The position numbers were made by a program, and so were the translations under genes. DNA of 64,000 nucleotides, taken from contig JAUXWQ010000062.1 of assembly GCA_030680235.1 (NCBI GenBank), positions 18,233-82,232 of the forward strand. The letters are read 5' to 3'. Below are positions 1-8,066 of this stretch, in pieces. The stretch is from Coxiellaceae bacterium. Lineage in GTDB: Bacteria > Pseudomonadota > Gammaproteobacteria > Coxiellales > Coxiellaceae. Under the pieces are notes generated by a model. It was not told where the DNA came from and did no database searches. It was given only the letters and a program-made list of their open reading frames with translations. Position 1 is the first letter of the stretch; each line of letters opens with the position of its first letter.

Positions 1-602
1 TTTAAAAATCGAATATCATTTGTTGCAACAACGGGCACCATAAATTTTTCAGCCAATTGAATCGCGCCTTGTAAATAGACCGCTTCATTTTCACGCTCTG
101 TTCGCTGCAATTCTAAATAAAAATCATTGGGGAATAACTGTCTCCAAAACTGTAAGCGTTTTTCAGCCAATTCATGATCATTTGCTAATATTGCTCTACC
201 CACGTCACCAAAACGTGCGCCGGATAAAACAATCAATCCCTCTGCATGATCACTTAAATAATCACGACTCAAGGTGGGAATATCATTCACCTGCCCTTTC
301 AAATAGGCTTCAGAAATGAGCTCTCTTAAATTCGCATAACCTTTTTGATTTTTACATAACGCCGTAAAAAGAAAAAATTCTTTACCTTCTTTTAAAATTA
401 AATCAGCACCAATAATTGGCTTGATTTTCATTGATAATGCTTTTTTATAAAACTTAATAAGACCAAATAAATTAACACGATCAGTAATGGCAATAGCAGA
501 CATTTTATTATCAGAGGCTGCTTTTACAAGCGACTCAATATCCACAATGCTATCAACAAGAGAATATTCAGAGTGTGATTTTAAGTGAATAAACTCGGGC
601 AT
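1..602 (-). CDS. dnaE: DNA polymerase III alpha subunit, N-terminal part
   Basis: The 5' end of the replicative polymerase gene; the rest lies beyond the left edge. Reading the minus strand from the ATG at 602 gives about 200 residues beginning MPEFIHLKSHSEYSLVDS, followed by AIAITDRVNLFGLIKFY and KPIIGADL. This is the PHP domain that opens bacterial DnaE (E. coli has VHLRVHSDYSMIDG and ALAITDFTNLCGLVKFY). The polymerase palm and fingers are not in view. The gene reads away from ddl (stop at 644), so ddl may be read on into dnaE after a 41-base gap. In E. coli dnaE follows rnhB, and here rnhB lies only 2 kb away on the same strand. Identification is firm. Confidence 0.95.
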   Translation of the reverse strand, partial: MPEFIHLKSHSEYSLVDSIVDIESLVKAASDNKMSAIAITDRVNLFGLIKFYKKALSMKIKPIIGADLILKEGKEFFLFTALCKNQKGYANLRELISEAYLKGQVNDIPTLSRDYLSDHAEGLIVLSGARFGDVGRAILANDHELAEKRLQFWRQLFPNDFYLELQRTERENEAVYLQGAIQLAEKFMVPVVATNDIRFL

Positions 603-643
603 TTGTCAACTCTCTTATAGCCTAAAGAAAATAAATTTTATCT

Positions 644-1729
644 TTACGATGATTGATACACGCGATTTAAAGTTTTTTTAAATTCAAAACGCTGCAATCC
701 CAATTGAATTAATTCATCCAATAAATTCACATAAGACAATCCACTTGCTTCCCAGTTTTTAGGATACATACTAATATTTGTAAAGCCTGGAATAGTATTG
801 ATTTCATTCAGATAAATACTACCATCATTTGAAAAAAAGAAATCAACACGTGCCATACCGATGGTACGTAAGGTTTTATAGGCTTTAATTGCGAGCGATT
901 GAAATTTTTCAATTAAATCTGGCGACAAATCAGCAGGGGTTTTAACTGTTGACGCTGCTTCATCAATATATTTTGCATCATACGAGTAAAATTCCGTGTG
1001 ATTAATAATTTCACCTGGCATTGATACTTTTGGATTTTCATTACCTAAAACAGAACATTCAATTTCGCGACCCACAATTGCTTTTTCAATCAATACAAAC
1101 TCATCGTATTGAAAGGCATTCTGTAGCGCCTCATAAAAAGACTGCTCATCGACAGCTTTTTTAATACCCACAGCAGAACCCAAACTATTGGGCTTAATGA
1201 AAACAGGCGCGCCTAATTTTTTGGTTATTTCTGCATAATGAATAAAATGTGCTTCTTGCTTTCGTACTAAGCAGCGATCAACCACTGGCAACCCTGCCGC
1301 CTCCAGTAATTGTTTTAATACTTCTTTATCCATACCAATGGCGGAACCCAAACAATCTGCGCCAACATAAGGGATATTCAATAATTCGAGCATGCCTTGA
1401 ATCGTACCATCTTCACCGTTGGTTCCGTGTAATACGGGAAATACGCAATCAACGGCAATTGCTTTATTATCCACATAAAAAGGATTTTTTTCACCTGGAA
1501 CAATTTGCATCAAGCCATGAGAATCTGTATCTGATAAAAATTCCGCTACAGAATTAAAATAAAACCATTTTCCGTCATGCGCAATTTTAACAATCATCAC
1601 TGTATATTTTTGCGCATCAAGATAAGTCATCACATTACGCGCAGAGAGCAAGGAAATATCATGCTCAGTAGATTGACCCCCACACAGAACGAGAATAGAT
1701 AATGGCGTTGTCACGAAAACCTCTTTCAT
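644..1729 (-). CDS. ddl: D-alanine--D-alanine ligase
   Basis: Cytosolic ATP-grasp ligase that joins two D-alanines for the peptidoglycan stem peptide. The N-terminal motif LVLCGGQSTEHDISLLSARN matches the Ddl signature, the ATP-grasp core contains VFIKPNSLGSAVGIKK, and the C-terminal metal-binding motif is LNEINTIPGFT. At 361 residues it is closer to the DdlA length (about 364) than to DdlB (about 306). The ATG at 1729 has no clear ribosome site. A GTG five codons in (base 1714) follows AGAGG at a good distance and may be the true start. In E. coli ddlB lies in the mur/fts cluster; here the gene stands between dnaE and a small membrane protein, so its setting is not informative. Confidence 0.94.
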   Translation of the reverse strand: MKEVFVTTPLSILVLCGGQSTEHDISLLSARNVMTYLDAQKYTVMIVKIAHDGKWFYFNSVAEFLSDTDSHGLMQIVPGEKNPFYVDNKAIAVDCVFPVLHGTNGEDGTIQGMLELLNIPYVGADCLGSAIGMDKEVLKQLLEAAGLPVVDRCLVRKQEAHFIHYAEITKKLGAPVFIKPNSLGSAVGIKKAVDEQSFYEALQNAFQYDEFVLIEKAIVGREIECSVLGNENPKVSMPGEIINHTEFYSYDAKYIDEAASTVKTPADLSPDLIEKFQSLAIKAYKTLRTIGMARVDFFFSNDGSIYLNEINTIPGFTNISMYPKNWEASGLSYVNLLDELIQLGLQRFEFKKTLNRVYQSS

Positions 1730-1824
1730 TTTATAGAGTCTTTATTTTCACATACTATTCGCAAATAGGACATTGTATTGTTAGGATAACAGTGTGAATT
1801 GTATCAACGCTATGGAGAGAAGTA

Positions 1825-2253
1825 ATGCGCAAAAAAATTAACCAAGCAAAAGACATGGGATCAACTGCTTTAAAAACTGTGCAACCAATGGCTGCTGATG
1901 CCGTAAACAAAGTTAAAGCAGGTGTTGCGGTAGTACAAAAATCACCCGAAACAGAACGGTTCGTTAAAGCCGTCAAAGGATCTCCTGAAGCAATACAAGC
2001 GCTCAGTGTGTTAGCGTTCTCAGGTGCTAGTGCAGCAATATCCCCGATTGTGACATGGGCAGCTTGCACCAGTGATAATGGCTCCTGTTCAACCAGCATG
2101 GTGCGCACTTTTTTTACAACTGCAGCACTGACTGGCGGCGCGCTTTATGCTGCTAAAAGATATATACCGAGTCTTTTTACTGCAAACAAAGAACCACAAG
2201 AGTTGCCTGCACCACCGTCTTCACCAGTTTCACCCACTCTTTCAAAGAACTAA
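1825..2253 (+). CDS. small predicted membrane protein, unknown function
   Basis: A 142-residue protein I do not recognise. The ATG is preceded by GGAGAG at a normal distance, which supports a real gene. The first 65 residues are amphipathic and rich in Lys and Ala. Two hydrophobic stretches follow at about residues 66-87 and 108-125, separated by a short segment with two cysteines (TWAACTSDNGSCSTS). The tail is rich in Pro and Ser. This suggests a two-pass membrane hairpin. The gene is divergent from ddl; the 95 bases between hold the small palindrome TGTTAGGATAACA at about 1780-1792, which could be an operator. A family-A palindrome carrying a mobile element follows immediately. It could be lineage-specific. 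Confidence 0.6.
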   Translation: MRKKINQAKDMGSTALKTVQPMAADAVNKVKAGVAVVQKSPETERFVKAVKGSPEAIQALSVLAFSGASAAISPIVTWAACTSDNGSCSTSMVRTFFTTAALTGGALYAAKRYIPSLFTANKEPQELPAPPSSPVSPTLSKN

Positions 2254-2271
2254 TAACTGTAGCAGATCATC

Positions 2272-2622
2272 CAATGACATCAACTTAAACGGTTTTACAG
2301 CAGCAGTTCCCGGCGAATGTCTGAAAAACCGCTAATTTTCATATTTTAGGCGAGGTTGGATGGTAATTTGTTGAGAAAAGCGCAGTGGTCATGAAGTCCA
2401 TGAGCATTTTCGAAACAAATTACCATTCAAGATCGCCAAAAGATGAAAATTTTTTGTTCATGGAATTGCTGGTTTTACAGAGACGTTATTGTCTGTTGCA
2501 TAGTGCTCTGATGTGAGCGCAAGTGTAACAAGTGTTTGCAGGAAATTGATCAGGGCATTGCCCCTGAAAATCGCTTGCTACGCGCGCGGCTCGCATCAAA
2601 AACGCTTAAGTTGATGCCATTG
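2272..2622. repeat. family A palindrome interrupted by a family C element
   Basis: The outer arms CAATGACATCAACTTAA (2272-2288) and TTAAGTTGATGCCATTG (2606-2622) are inverted copies. The inner part (about 2510-2600) has GATGTGAGCGCAAGTG facing GCGCGGCTCGCATC, a diverged family-A palindrome closest to the copy at 43644. The 171-bp element at 2301-2471 plus its 9-bp duplication has been inserted into the left arm. This fills most of the 410-bp stretch between the small membrane protein and rnhB; no gene is seen there. Confidence 0.75.
2301..2471. mobile_element. family C MITE-like element, copy 1
   Basis: A 171-bp non-coding palindrome starting CAGCAGTTCCCGG and ending GGAATTGCTG. It is flanked by perfect 9-bp direct repeats GTTTTACAG at 2292-2300 and 2472-2480. 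Inside, GGTAATTTGTT and AACAAATTACC pair, as do segments near TTTTAGGCGA and TCGCCAAAAG. No reading frame spans it. Other copies are at 16977, 54439 and 63860. Confidence 0.88.
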
Positions 2623-2663
2623 ATGGCCTGCACCCTCTTTTTTTCAAGGGGATATCTGAGACA

Positions 2664-3218
2664 TTACAACACTTCTCTCACCGGCCGAAACGACCGACGA
2701 TGACACTCTGTCGCTCCCAATGATTTCAGCGCTGCCATATGCACCTTCGTACCATAGCCCTTATGCTTCGCTAAACCATATCCCGGATACTGCACATCTA
2801 AATCCAGCATCCAACGATCTCGCGTTACTTTCGCAATAATGGACGCAGCAGAGATCGCAGGCTCCAATGCATCACCATTCACAATCAAACGTGTTTTAAG
2901 CCCACAACGTGGATCTTGATTGCCGTCCACCCAAATTTCTGTAGGCTGAATTGCTAAGCCTAACACCGCGCGACGCATCGCCAATAAGGTTGCTTGTAAT
3001 ATATTCATTTCGTCTATTTCAACAACAGTTGCATAGCCAATGCCATAAGCCAATACATGCGCCGTAATTTCTGGAAATAAGGCATCCCGATTTTTTTCAG
3101 ATAATTTTTTTGAATCTGCTAACCCAGTAATTTCATAATTAGGGTTGAGAATAACTGCCGCCGCAACAACAGGGCCGGCTAATGGCCCACGCCCTGCTTC
3201 ATCTACACCTGCGATCAT
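2664..3218 (-). CDS. rnhB: ribonuclease HII
   Basis: Removes RNA from RNA-DNA hybrids, including single misincorporated ribonucleotides. The protein starts [20 protein letters not shown], giving the acidic pair Asp6-Glu7 of the active site. Further signature blocks are [21 protein letters not shown] and [16 protein letters not shown]. At 184 residues it is slightly shorter than E. coli RnhB (198), mainly because the N-terminus starts right at the motif. It is divergent from lpxB, whose start is at most 67 bases away; in E. coli lpxB, rnhB and dnaE run in the same direction, so lpxB has been turned round relative to rnhB here. Confidence 0.96.
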   Translation of the reverse strand: MIAGVDEAGRGPLAGPVVAAAVILNPNYEITGLADSKKLSEKNRDALFPEITAHVLAYGIGYATVVEIDEMNILQATLLAMRRAVLGLAIQPTEIWVDGNQDPRCGLKTRLIVNGDALEPAISAASIIAKVTRDRWMLDLDVQYPGYGLAKHKGYGTKVHMAALKSLGATECHRRSFRPVREVL

Positions 3219-3285
3219 GTGTTGTCCTTACTGTTAAAAAATGACAAACTCGGCTGAATTATCAAAGAAACAGCGAGTAATCGCA

Positions 3286-4389
3286 ATGAAAAAAATTTAT
3301 ATCAGCGCAGGCGAAGCATCAGGCGATTTTCTAGGCGCTAATCTAGCAGAAACGCTATTAGCGCAAGATCCCACATTACAGCTCGTCGGCATGGGTGGTG
3401 ATAAAATGCGTCAAGCCGGCGTCAACATTGTTTTCGACGCTGAAAAATTATCCGTGATGGGCTTTATTGAAGTCCTTAAAAAATTACCCTCAATTTTATG
3501 GACTTTACATAAAATAAAATCTTATTTTAGAAAAAATAAACTCGATGCCATCGTTTGCATTGATTTACCAGACACGCATTTTCGTTTTTTCAAACTTGCA
3601 AAAAAATTAGGCATTCCTGTTTTTTATTACGTAAGCCCACAAATTTGGGCATGGCGATATTCCCGCATTACACAAATAAAAAAATATGTGCAACATATGG
3701 GTGTTTTATTTTCATTTGAAGAAAAAATCTATCGCACAGAAAATATTCCCGTGACATTTATTGGACATCCCCTTGCACAAACTGCAAAAATTACCATGCC
3801 AAAAAATGAAGCCTATGATTTTTTCAATTTAAAATCCAATGAAAAAATTGTCGCCTTATTTCCTGGCAGTCGACACACTGAATTAAAAAATCATTTCGCA
3901 TTAATGATAGAAAGTGTCGAAAAAATTCGAGAAAAAGAACCGAACACACAATTTGTGCTCGCCTTAGCACCCCATTTTAATGTAAACGATATGACACTGC
4001 CCTTACACATTAAAATCATTCAAAATAATCTATATGATTTATTGTCAATTACGGATGCAGCAATTGCCGTGTCTGGCACGATTACACTGGAAATTGGATT
4101 AATGGGAGTGCCACTTTGTGTGATTTATCGCACAAGTCCTTTATCCGCCTGGATTGCAAAAAAACTTGTTAAAACACCCTACATTGCCTTATGCAATATC
4201 GTTTCTGAAAAATTAATTGCGCAGGAATTAATTCAAGAAGCAGCAACCGCAGAGGCTATTTCGAGCGAAATATTGGCTTTATTACATAATGAAAATTATC
4301 ACGCGAAAATGCAGAGCGACTTACTGTTAATAAAAGATAAAATTGAAAACAAAGAAGGCGTGAAAAAATTTGCAGCAGAAATACTTTGA
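3286..4389 (+). CDS. lpxB: lipid-A-disaccharide synthase
   Basis: GT19 glycosyltransferase that condenses UDP-2,3-diacylglucosamine with lipid X to form the lipid A disaccharide at the inner membrane. Key blocks are SAGEASGDFLGANL near the N-terminus, YYVSPQIWAWR, FIGHPLAQ and LFPGSRHTEL (nucleotide-sugar binding), and the C-terminal SGTITLEIGLMGVPLCVIYR. I chose the ATG of MKKIYISAGEASGD because the family starts just before this motif. An in-frame ATG at 3241 would add 15 residues, and neither start has a convincing ribosome site. lpxA, usually directly upstream, is not next to it. The stop codon is also the first base of a perfect 42-bp inverted repeat that probably terminates transcription. 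Confidence 0.95.
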   Translation: MKKIYISAGEASGDFLGANLAETLLAQDPTLQLVGMGGDKMRQAGVNIVFDAEKLSVMGFIEVLKKLPSILWTLHKIKSYFRKNKLDAIVCIDLPDTHFRFFKLAKKLGIPVFYYVSPQIWAWRYSRITQIKKYVQHMGVLFSFEEKIYRTENIPVTFIGHPLAQTAKITMPKNEAYDFFNLKSNEKIVALFPGSRHTELKNHFALMIESVEKIREKEPNTQFVLALAPHFNVNDMTLPLHIKIIQNNLYDLLSITDAAIAVSGTITLEIGLMGVPLCVIYRTSPLSAWIAKKLVKTPYIALCNIVSEKLIAQELIQEAATAEAISSEILALLHNENYHAKMQSDLLLIKDKIENKEGVKKFAAEIL

Positions 4390-4500
4390 GGTGATTGATG
4401 CGAGCATGAGCGTAGCGAGTGTATTTTTGCAGGATATCTCGATGCGCATCAAACCCTCCAAAAATACACTCGCTACGCTCATGCTCGCATCAATCACCTC
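4388..4500. repeat. family A palindrome, probable bidirectional terminator
   Basis: A perfect 42-bp inverted repeat: left arm 4388-4429, right arm 4459-4500, with a 29-base loop. The arms contain GATGCGAGCATGAGCG and TAGCGAGTGTATTTTTG. It lies between the 3' ends of the convergent genes lpxB and fabZ and touches the lpxB stop codon. The T-run at the end of each arm is on the loop side of the stem, so it is not a textbook intrinsic terminator, though position suggests a shared 3'-end structure. Confidence 0.8.
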
Positions 4501-4507
4501 ATACACA

Positions 4508-4945
4508 TTAAGCCTTAATATTCAAAAACACCACAGAACACGCAAGCTCACCATCCACTCTGGCTTCGCCTTTAAACTTCCAAAGCCCTTCACGATGGCG
4601 AATCACTTCCACATATAATTCAAGCTGATCCCCCGGCACCACTTTACGTTTGAATCGTGCTTCATCAATGCCCGCCAAGTAAAATAAATCATCTTTACTA
4701 GGACTTCTTTCAAATGAACGATACATCAAAATACCCGATGCCTGCGCAAGCGCTTCAACAATCAATACACCCGGCATAACAGGCAATTCAGGGAAATGTC
4801 CCATAAAATAAGGTTCATTAAAAGTAACGTTTTTGATGGCAGTCAAAGAATGATTAATTTCATACGACAACACTTTATCCACCAATAAAAATGGATATCG
4901 ATGCGGCAAATATTTTTGCACTTCGAGATAATTAATTTCCGTCAT
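4508..4945 (-). CDS. fabZ: 3-hydroxyacyl-ACP dehydratase FabZ
   Basis: Dehydrates (3R)-hydroxyacyl-ACP in fatty-acid elongation. The 145-residue hotdog-fold protein has the family start YLPHRYPFLLVDKV. The catalytic His50 lies in FMGHFPELPVMPG and Glu64 in LIVEALAQASG. It is the last gene of the operon that contains bamA and skp. In most gammaproteobacteria lpxD lies between skp and fabZ and lpxA after fabZ. Here neither is present: a 119-base gap with a terminator separates skp from fabZ, and the next gene is lpxB on the other strand. Confidence 0.97.
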   Translation of the reverse strand: MTEINYLEVQKYLPHRYPFLLVDKVLSYEINHSLTAIKNVTFNEPYFMGHFPELPVMPGVLIVEALAQASGILMYRSFERSPSKDDLFYLAGIDEARFKRKVVPGDQLELYVEVIRHREGLWKFKGEARVDGELACSVVFLNIKA

Positions 4946-5010
4946 GACACCCCCTCAAAAGTACTCTCGACTGTACAGGAATTTTGATTACAACGCAAAA
5001 TCCGAATCGA

Positions 5011-5040
5011 CAATCAAAAACGCCCGGATAAGCCGGGCGT
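5011..5040 (-). terminator. intrinsic terminator after skp
   Basis: On the minus strand the stem CGCCCGG, loop CTTAT and stem CCGGGCG are followed directly by TTTTT. It lies 25 bases past the skp stop codon. It implies that fabZ needs read-through or its own promoter in the remaining 65 bases. Confidence 0.9.
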
Positions 5041-5064
5041 TTCAACACAAGCATCCCCAGAAAA

Positions 5065-5556
5065 TTACTTAAGATTTTCCAAAACTTCTTTCGTAATATC
5101 TTTATCGCCCTTGCTAAACAACACATCGTTGTTTGGGATAACCAAATCCAACTTTTGTTTATCAGCAACTACTTTCACAGCTGCTTTTACATCGCCCATA
5201 AAAGTTTCTAAACTTTTATTTTGCGCATTGAACACATCCTGTTGGAATTTTGTTTGAGCATCACGAAAAGCAGATTCCTCTGCTGTAATGCTGTCTTGCG
5301 CTTTCTTCATATCATCTTTGCTCATCACTGCTTTATTTTTTTGATATTTAGCAATATCTGCTTGCAGTGTGTTACCCATTTTTTCAAGTTTTGCTTTTTC
5401 AGGGTCAAATTGCTTTGTTAAATTTGCCTTAATTGCTTTTACTTTTGGAGATGTTGTAAAAATCATTTTCATATCCACAACACCAATACCATCAGCACTC
5501 GCACCAATCGACCATGCTGCACAAGCTACTGCCACTAACGCTGTCATTTTTTTCAT
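5065..5556 (-). CDS. skp: periplasmic OMP chaperone Skp/OmpH
   Basis: Periplasmic chaperone that holds unfolded outer-membrane proteins for delivery to the BAM complex. The 163-residue protein has a signal peptide (MKKMTALVAVACAAWSIGASA). The mature part starts GIGVVDMKMIF, as in OmpH proteins, and continues as a long Lys/Glu/Gln-rich helical tentacle (about residues 40-125) before the C-terminal strand LDLVIPNNDVLF. GGAGAG lies close upstream of the ATG. It follows bamA by 39 bases, the usual bamA-skp pair, and is closed by a strong intrinsic terminator. Confidence 0.95.
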   Translation of the reverse strand: MKKMTALVAVACAAWSIGASADGIGVVDMKMIFTTSPKVKAIKANLTKQFDPEKAKLEKMGNTLQADIAKYQKNKAVMSKDDMKKAQDSITAEESAFRDAQTKFQQDVFNAQNKSLETFMGDVKAAVKVVADKQKLDLVIPNNDVLFSKGDKDITKEVLENLK

Positions 5557-5595
5557 GTCACTCTCCTTGCAAAAAAAATAGTTCTAATATAATTG

Positions 5596-7914
5596 CTAAA
5601 TCGCTGCCCCAAACGAAAACCCAAACGGCTGCACTTCGTCGCCTGATTTTTTATTAAGCGGGAAACCCAAACTAAAATCAAGCGGCGCACCCAATGGCGA
5701 CCACCATGATACCATGATACCTGTTGTAAAACGCAAGTTCCCTGCTGAAAATGACTCATAATTCACACCAGAACTATGACTCGTTTCATAAATATTACCC
5801 GCATCGATAAAAAATGACGTCCGCACCTTACTGCTAATAAATTCAGGTAAAATAAAGTTAAGTCCACCTAAGGTTTGAACGTTACCCCCCAATGCCTGAG
5901 AAGGATCATTTGGATTTTTTGGACCTAAGGTATTCGCTTCATAACCTGGCAAAGTTTGTATACCCCCTGCGTAGAAGTTGGTGAAAAATGGCATAGAGCC
6001 GGTATTACCGTAACCACCCCCATAACCCAACGTAAGATTTGGTCTTAAGATAAAGCCATGAAACAAAGGGAAATACCAAGCGCCCGTATAAACCAATTGG
6101 TAATAAGACAAACTTGAGCTCACCACTGGCGCACCCAAAGTAAAATTCAAACCCTGTGAATTACCCTCCATCGGAAATATTGCACGGTCCAATGTGCCGT
6201 GAGAAATGCCCGAAACCAATTTAAATTGGTTATAAGGCGATGGACTTTGATCTAAAAACTGAACAACCGATGGCGAGATCGTCGAATAGTTCACATTTTC
6301 AATTTGAATATTGTCGAAACCACCTCCGATAGACCATCGATCATACTCACTGATTGGAATGCCATAGGTCACACTTGCCCCAAAATCATTCATGGTATAT
6401 GACTGGAGGTTCACGTTTGCAGGCGTCGTATGACTATAAGCCACGCTAAACCCGCGGCTAATACCCGTCACTGTATAAAATGGGTTGTTATAGCTAACAC
6501 CATAAGTCGACGTATAAGCACTACGCTGAAATCCAATCGAGGTGTAACGACCTGACCCTAAAAAGTTTGGTTCAGAAACGTTTGCACCATACAAAAAGCC
6601 ATCAACGTCAGAGTAACCGGCCTGCAAAGAAGCGCGACCCGCACTCACTTCATGCACATGATAATTCAAATCCACTTGATTATTTGCATTGGGTACTGGC
6701 GTTGTCGTTACTTCAATTTGATCCAAGTAACCCAAATTAGCAATACGACGTTTTGATTCTTTTACATTACTAAGAGAATAAGGCGCGCCTTCAAGCTGCT
6801 GCATCTGTGTACGAATCACCGTTGCTGTCGTACGCGTATTCCCTTCAATATGAATATTACGAACATAGACACGCTTGCCACTTTCAATCGTATACTTCAA
6901 AAAGACTTGATGCGTATCATGATTTAAATCAGGAATAGAATTAATAACCGGAAAAGCATAGCCATTGTCTGCTAAATAATCCCCGATTTTTTTATTCAAA
7001 TCAACGGTGGTTTTTTTAGAAAAGACAGAACCCACTTTCATTGTTTTTAAAAGTTCATTAACTTTAGGAACAAATTTTTCTGCTAATTTTTCTGCCGTCA
7101 ATGAATAACCACCAATACGATATTGAGGACCTTCTGAAACCGCAACATGAATGATCACCCCTTTTCCATCCGGTGATGGTGTTGTGTCATGCGAAAGAAT
7201 TTGAAATTCTAGATAGCCTCGATCGAAATAAAAATTTTGTAAACTTTGTAAATCGTCTTCTAATCTAACATCGGAGTAGCGATCGTTATGATTAAACCAT
7301 GTAAAAATACTCGGCGTTGTTAATTTAAACGTCTCGCCCAATTTACGCTGTGAAAATACATGATTTCCGGTAAATTCAATGCCACGCACGATGGTCGGCT
7401 GGCCTTCTTCAATCACGATATCAATTTCAACACGATTACGCGGCAAGGTTTTCACTGTCGGCTTAATAACCGCAGCTGCTTGACCTAAAACGGCATATTG
7501 TTGCTGCAACCCTTCAACAATCGAATGCAATTCTGATGGCTGAAAAGTATTACCAACCACAATACCCATTTTTTTCAAAACGGGTTTAAGTTGATCAGCT
7601 TTAATTGCTTTGTTTCCAGTAATATTAATCGAATCAATGGTTGGACGTTCTGTCACACGCACAACCAAGGTATCGCCTTGACGCACCAGCTGCACATCAT
7701 TGAAAAATCCTGTGCGAAATAATGCAGCAATAATTTTATTCCCATTTGCGCTGGTATATTCCTGTCCAACATGCACAGGCATTGCTGTCATCACTGCGCT
7801 ATTACTCACGCGCTGCAAACCTTGCACTTCAATATGACGTACAATAAATGCATCATCCGCAAATACCGGCACTGACAATGTGAGTAGGCAAGTGAGTAAA
7901 ATTCGACGACGCAT
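5596..7914 (-). CDS. bamA: outer membrane protein assembly factor BamA
   Basis: Central Omp85 component of the BAM machine, which inserts beta-barrel proteins into the outer membrane. A signal peptide covers residues 1-19 (ending SVPVFA). Five POTRA domains follow to about residue 425; the first starts FIVRHIEVQGLQRVS. The remainder is a 16-strand barrel, giving 772 residues, close to the usual 800. The loop-6 motif, normally VRGF or VRGY, reads LPGYEANTLGP here: the highly conserved Arg is replaced by Pro (codon CCA). The gene lies between dxr and skp, but rseP, normally just upstream, is absent; a family-B palindrome fills that gap. Confidence 0.97.
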   Translation of the reverse strand: MRRRILLTCLLTLSVPVFADDAFIVRHIEVQGLQRVSNSAVMTAMPVHVGQEYTSANGNKIIAALFRTGFFNDVQLVRQGDTLVVRVTERPTIDSINITGNKAIKADQLKPVLKKMGIVVGNTFQPSELHSIVEGLQQQYAVLGQAAAVIKPTVKTLPRNRVEIDIVIEEGQPTIVRGIEFTGNHVFSQRKLGETFKLTTPSIFTWFNHNDRYSDVRLEDDLQSLQNFYFDRGYLEFQILSHDTTPSPDGKGVIIHVAVSEGPQYRIGGYSLTAEKLAEKFVPKVNELLKTMKVGSVFSKKTTVDLNKKIGDYLADNGYAFPVINSIPDLNHDTHQVFLKYTIESGKRVYVRNIHIEGNTRTTATVIRTQMQQLEGAPYSLSNVKESKRRIANLGYLDQIEVTTTPVPNANNQVDLNYHVHEVSAGRASLQAGYSDVDGFLYGANVSEPNFLGSGRYTSIGFQRSAYTSTYGVSYNNPFYTVTGISRGFSVAYSHTTPANVNLQSYTMNDFGASVTYGIPISEYDRWSIGGGFDNIQIENVNYSTISPSVVQFLDQSPSPYNQFKLVSGISHGTLDRAIFPMEGNSQGLNFTLGAPVVSSSLSYYQLVYTGAWYFPLFHGFILRPNLTLGYGGGYGNTGSMPFFTNFYAGGIQTLPGYEANTLGPKNPNDPSQALGGNVQTLGGLNFILPEFISSKVRTSFFIDAGNIYETSHSSGVNYESFSAGNLRFTTGIMVSWWSPLGAPLDFSLGFPLNKKSGDEVQPFGFSFGAAI

Positions 7915-7950
7915 GAAATAATCCTTGTGATTCTTTGTATTAGTATTTAC

Positions 7951-8066
7951 GACTGTGACTGTACCGGAGGCTCAGATCTAATACAAACTCAAACAAAATC
8001 ACTTTCTTTGCTTGATTTAATACAGGCATTAGATTGAACCTCCGACACACTCACAGTCACAGACAC
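7951..8066. repeat. family B palindrome between dxr and bamA
   Basis: The left arm GACTGTGACTGTACCGGAGG (7951-7970) and right arm CCTCCGACACACTCACAGTC (8039-8058, continuing to 8064) are inverted copies. The inner AGATCTAAT and ATTAGATTGAA also pair. The right arm abuts the dxr stop codon. No gene is present in the 152-bp gap. Confidence 0.8.

Noticed and set aside
2147..2335. 62-codon plus-strand frame after the small membrane protein
   Set aside because: It overlaps the preceding gene in another frame and runs into the family-C element; no ribosome site and no recognisable protein.
4932..5168. 78-codon minus-strand frame between fabZ and skp as a remnant of lpxD
   Set aside because: The translation shows no hexapeptide repeats typical of LpxD; it overlaps skp out of frame and spans the terminator.
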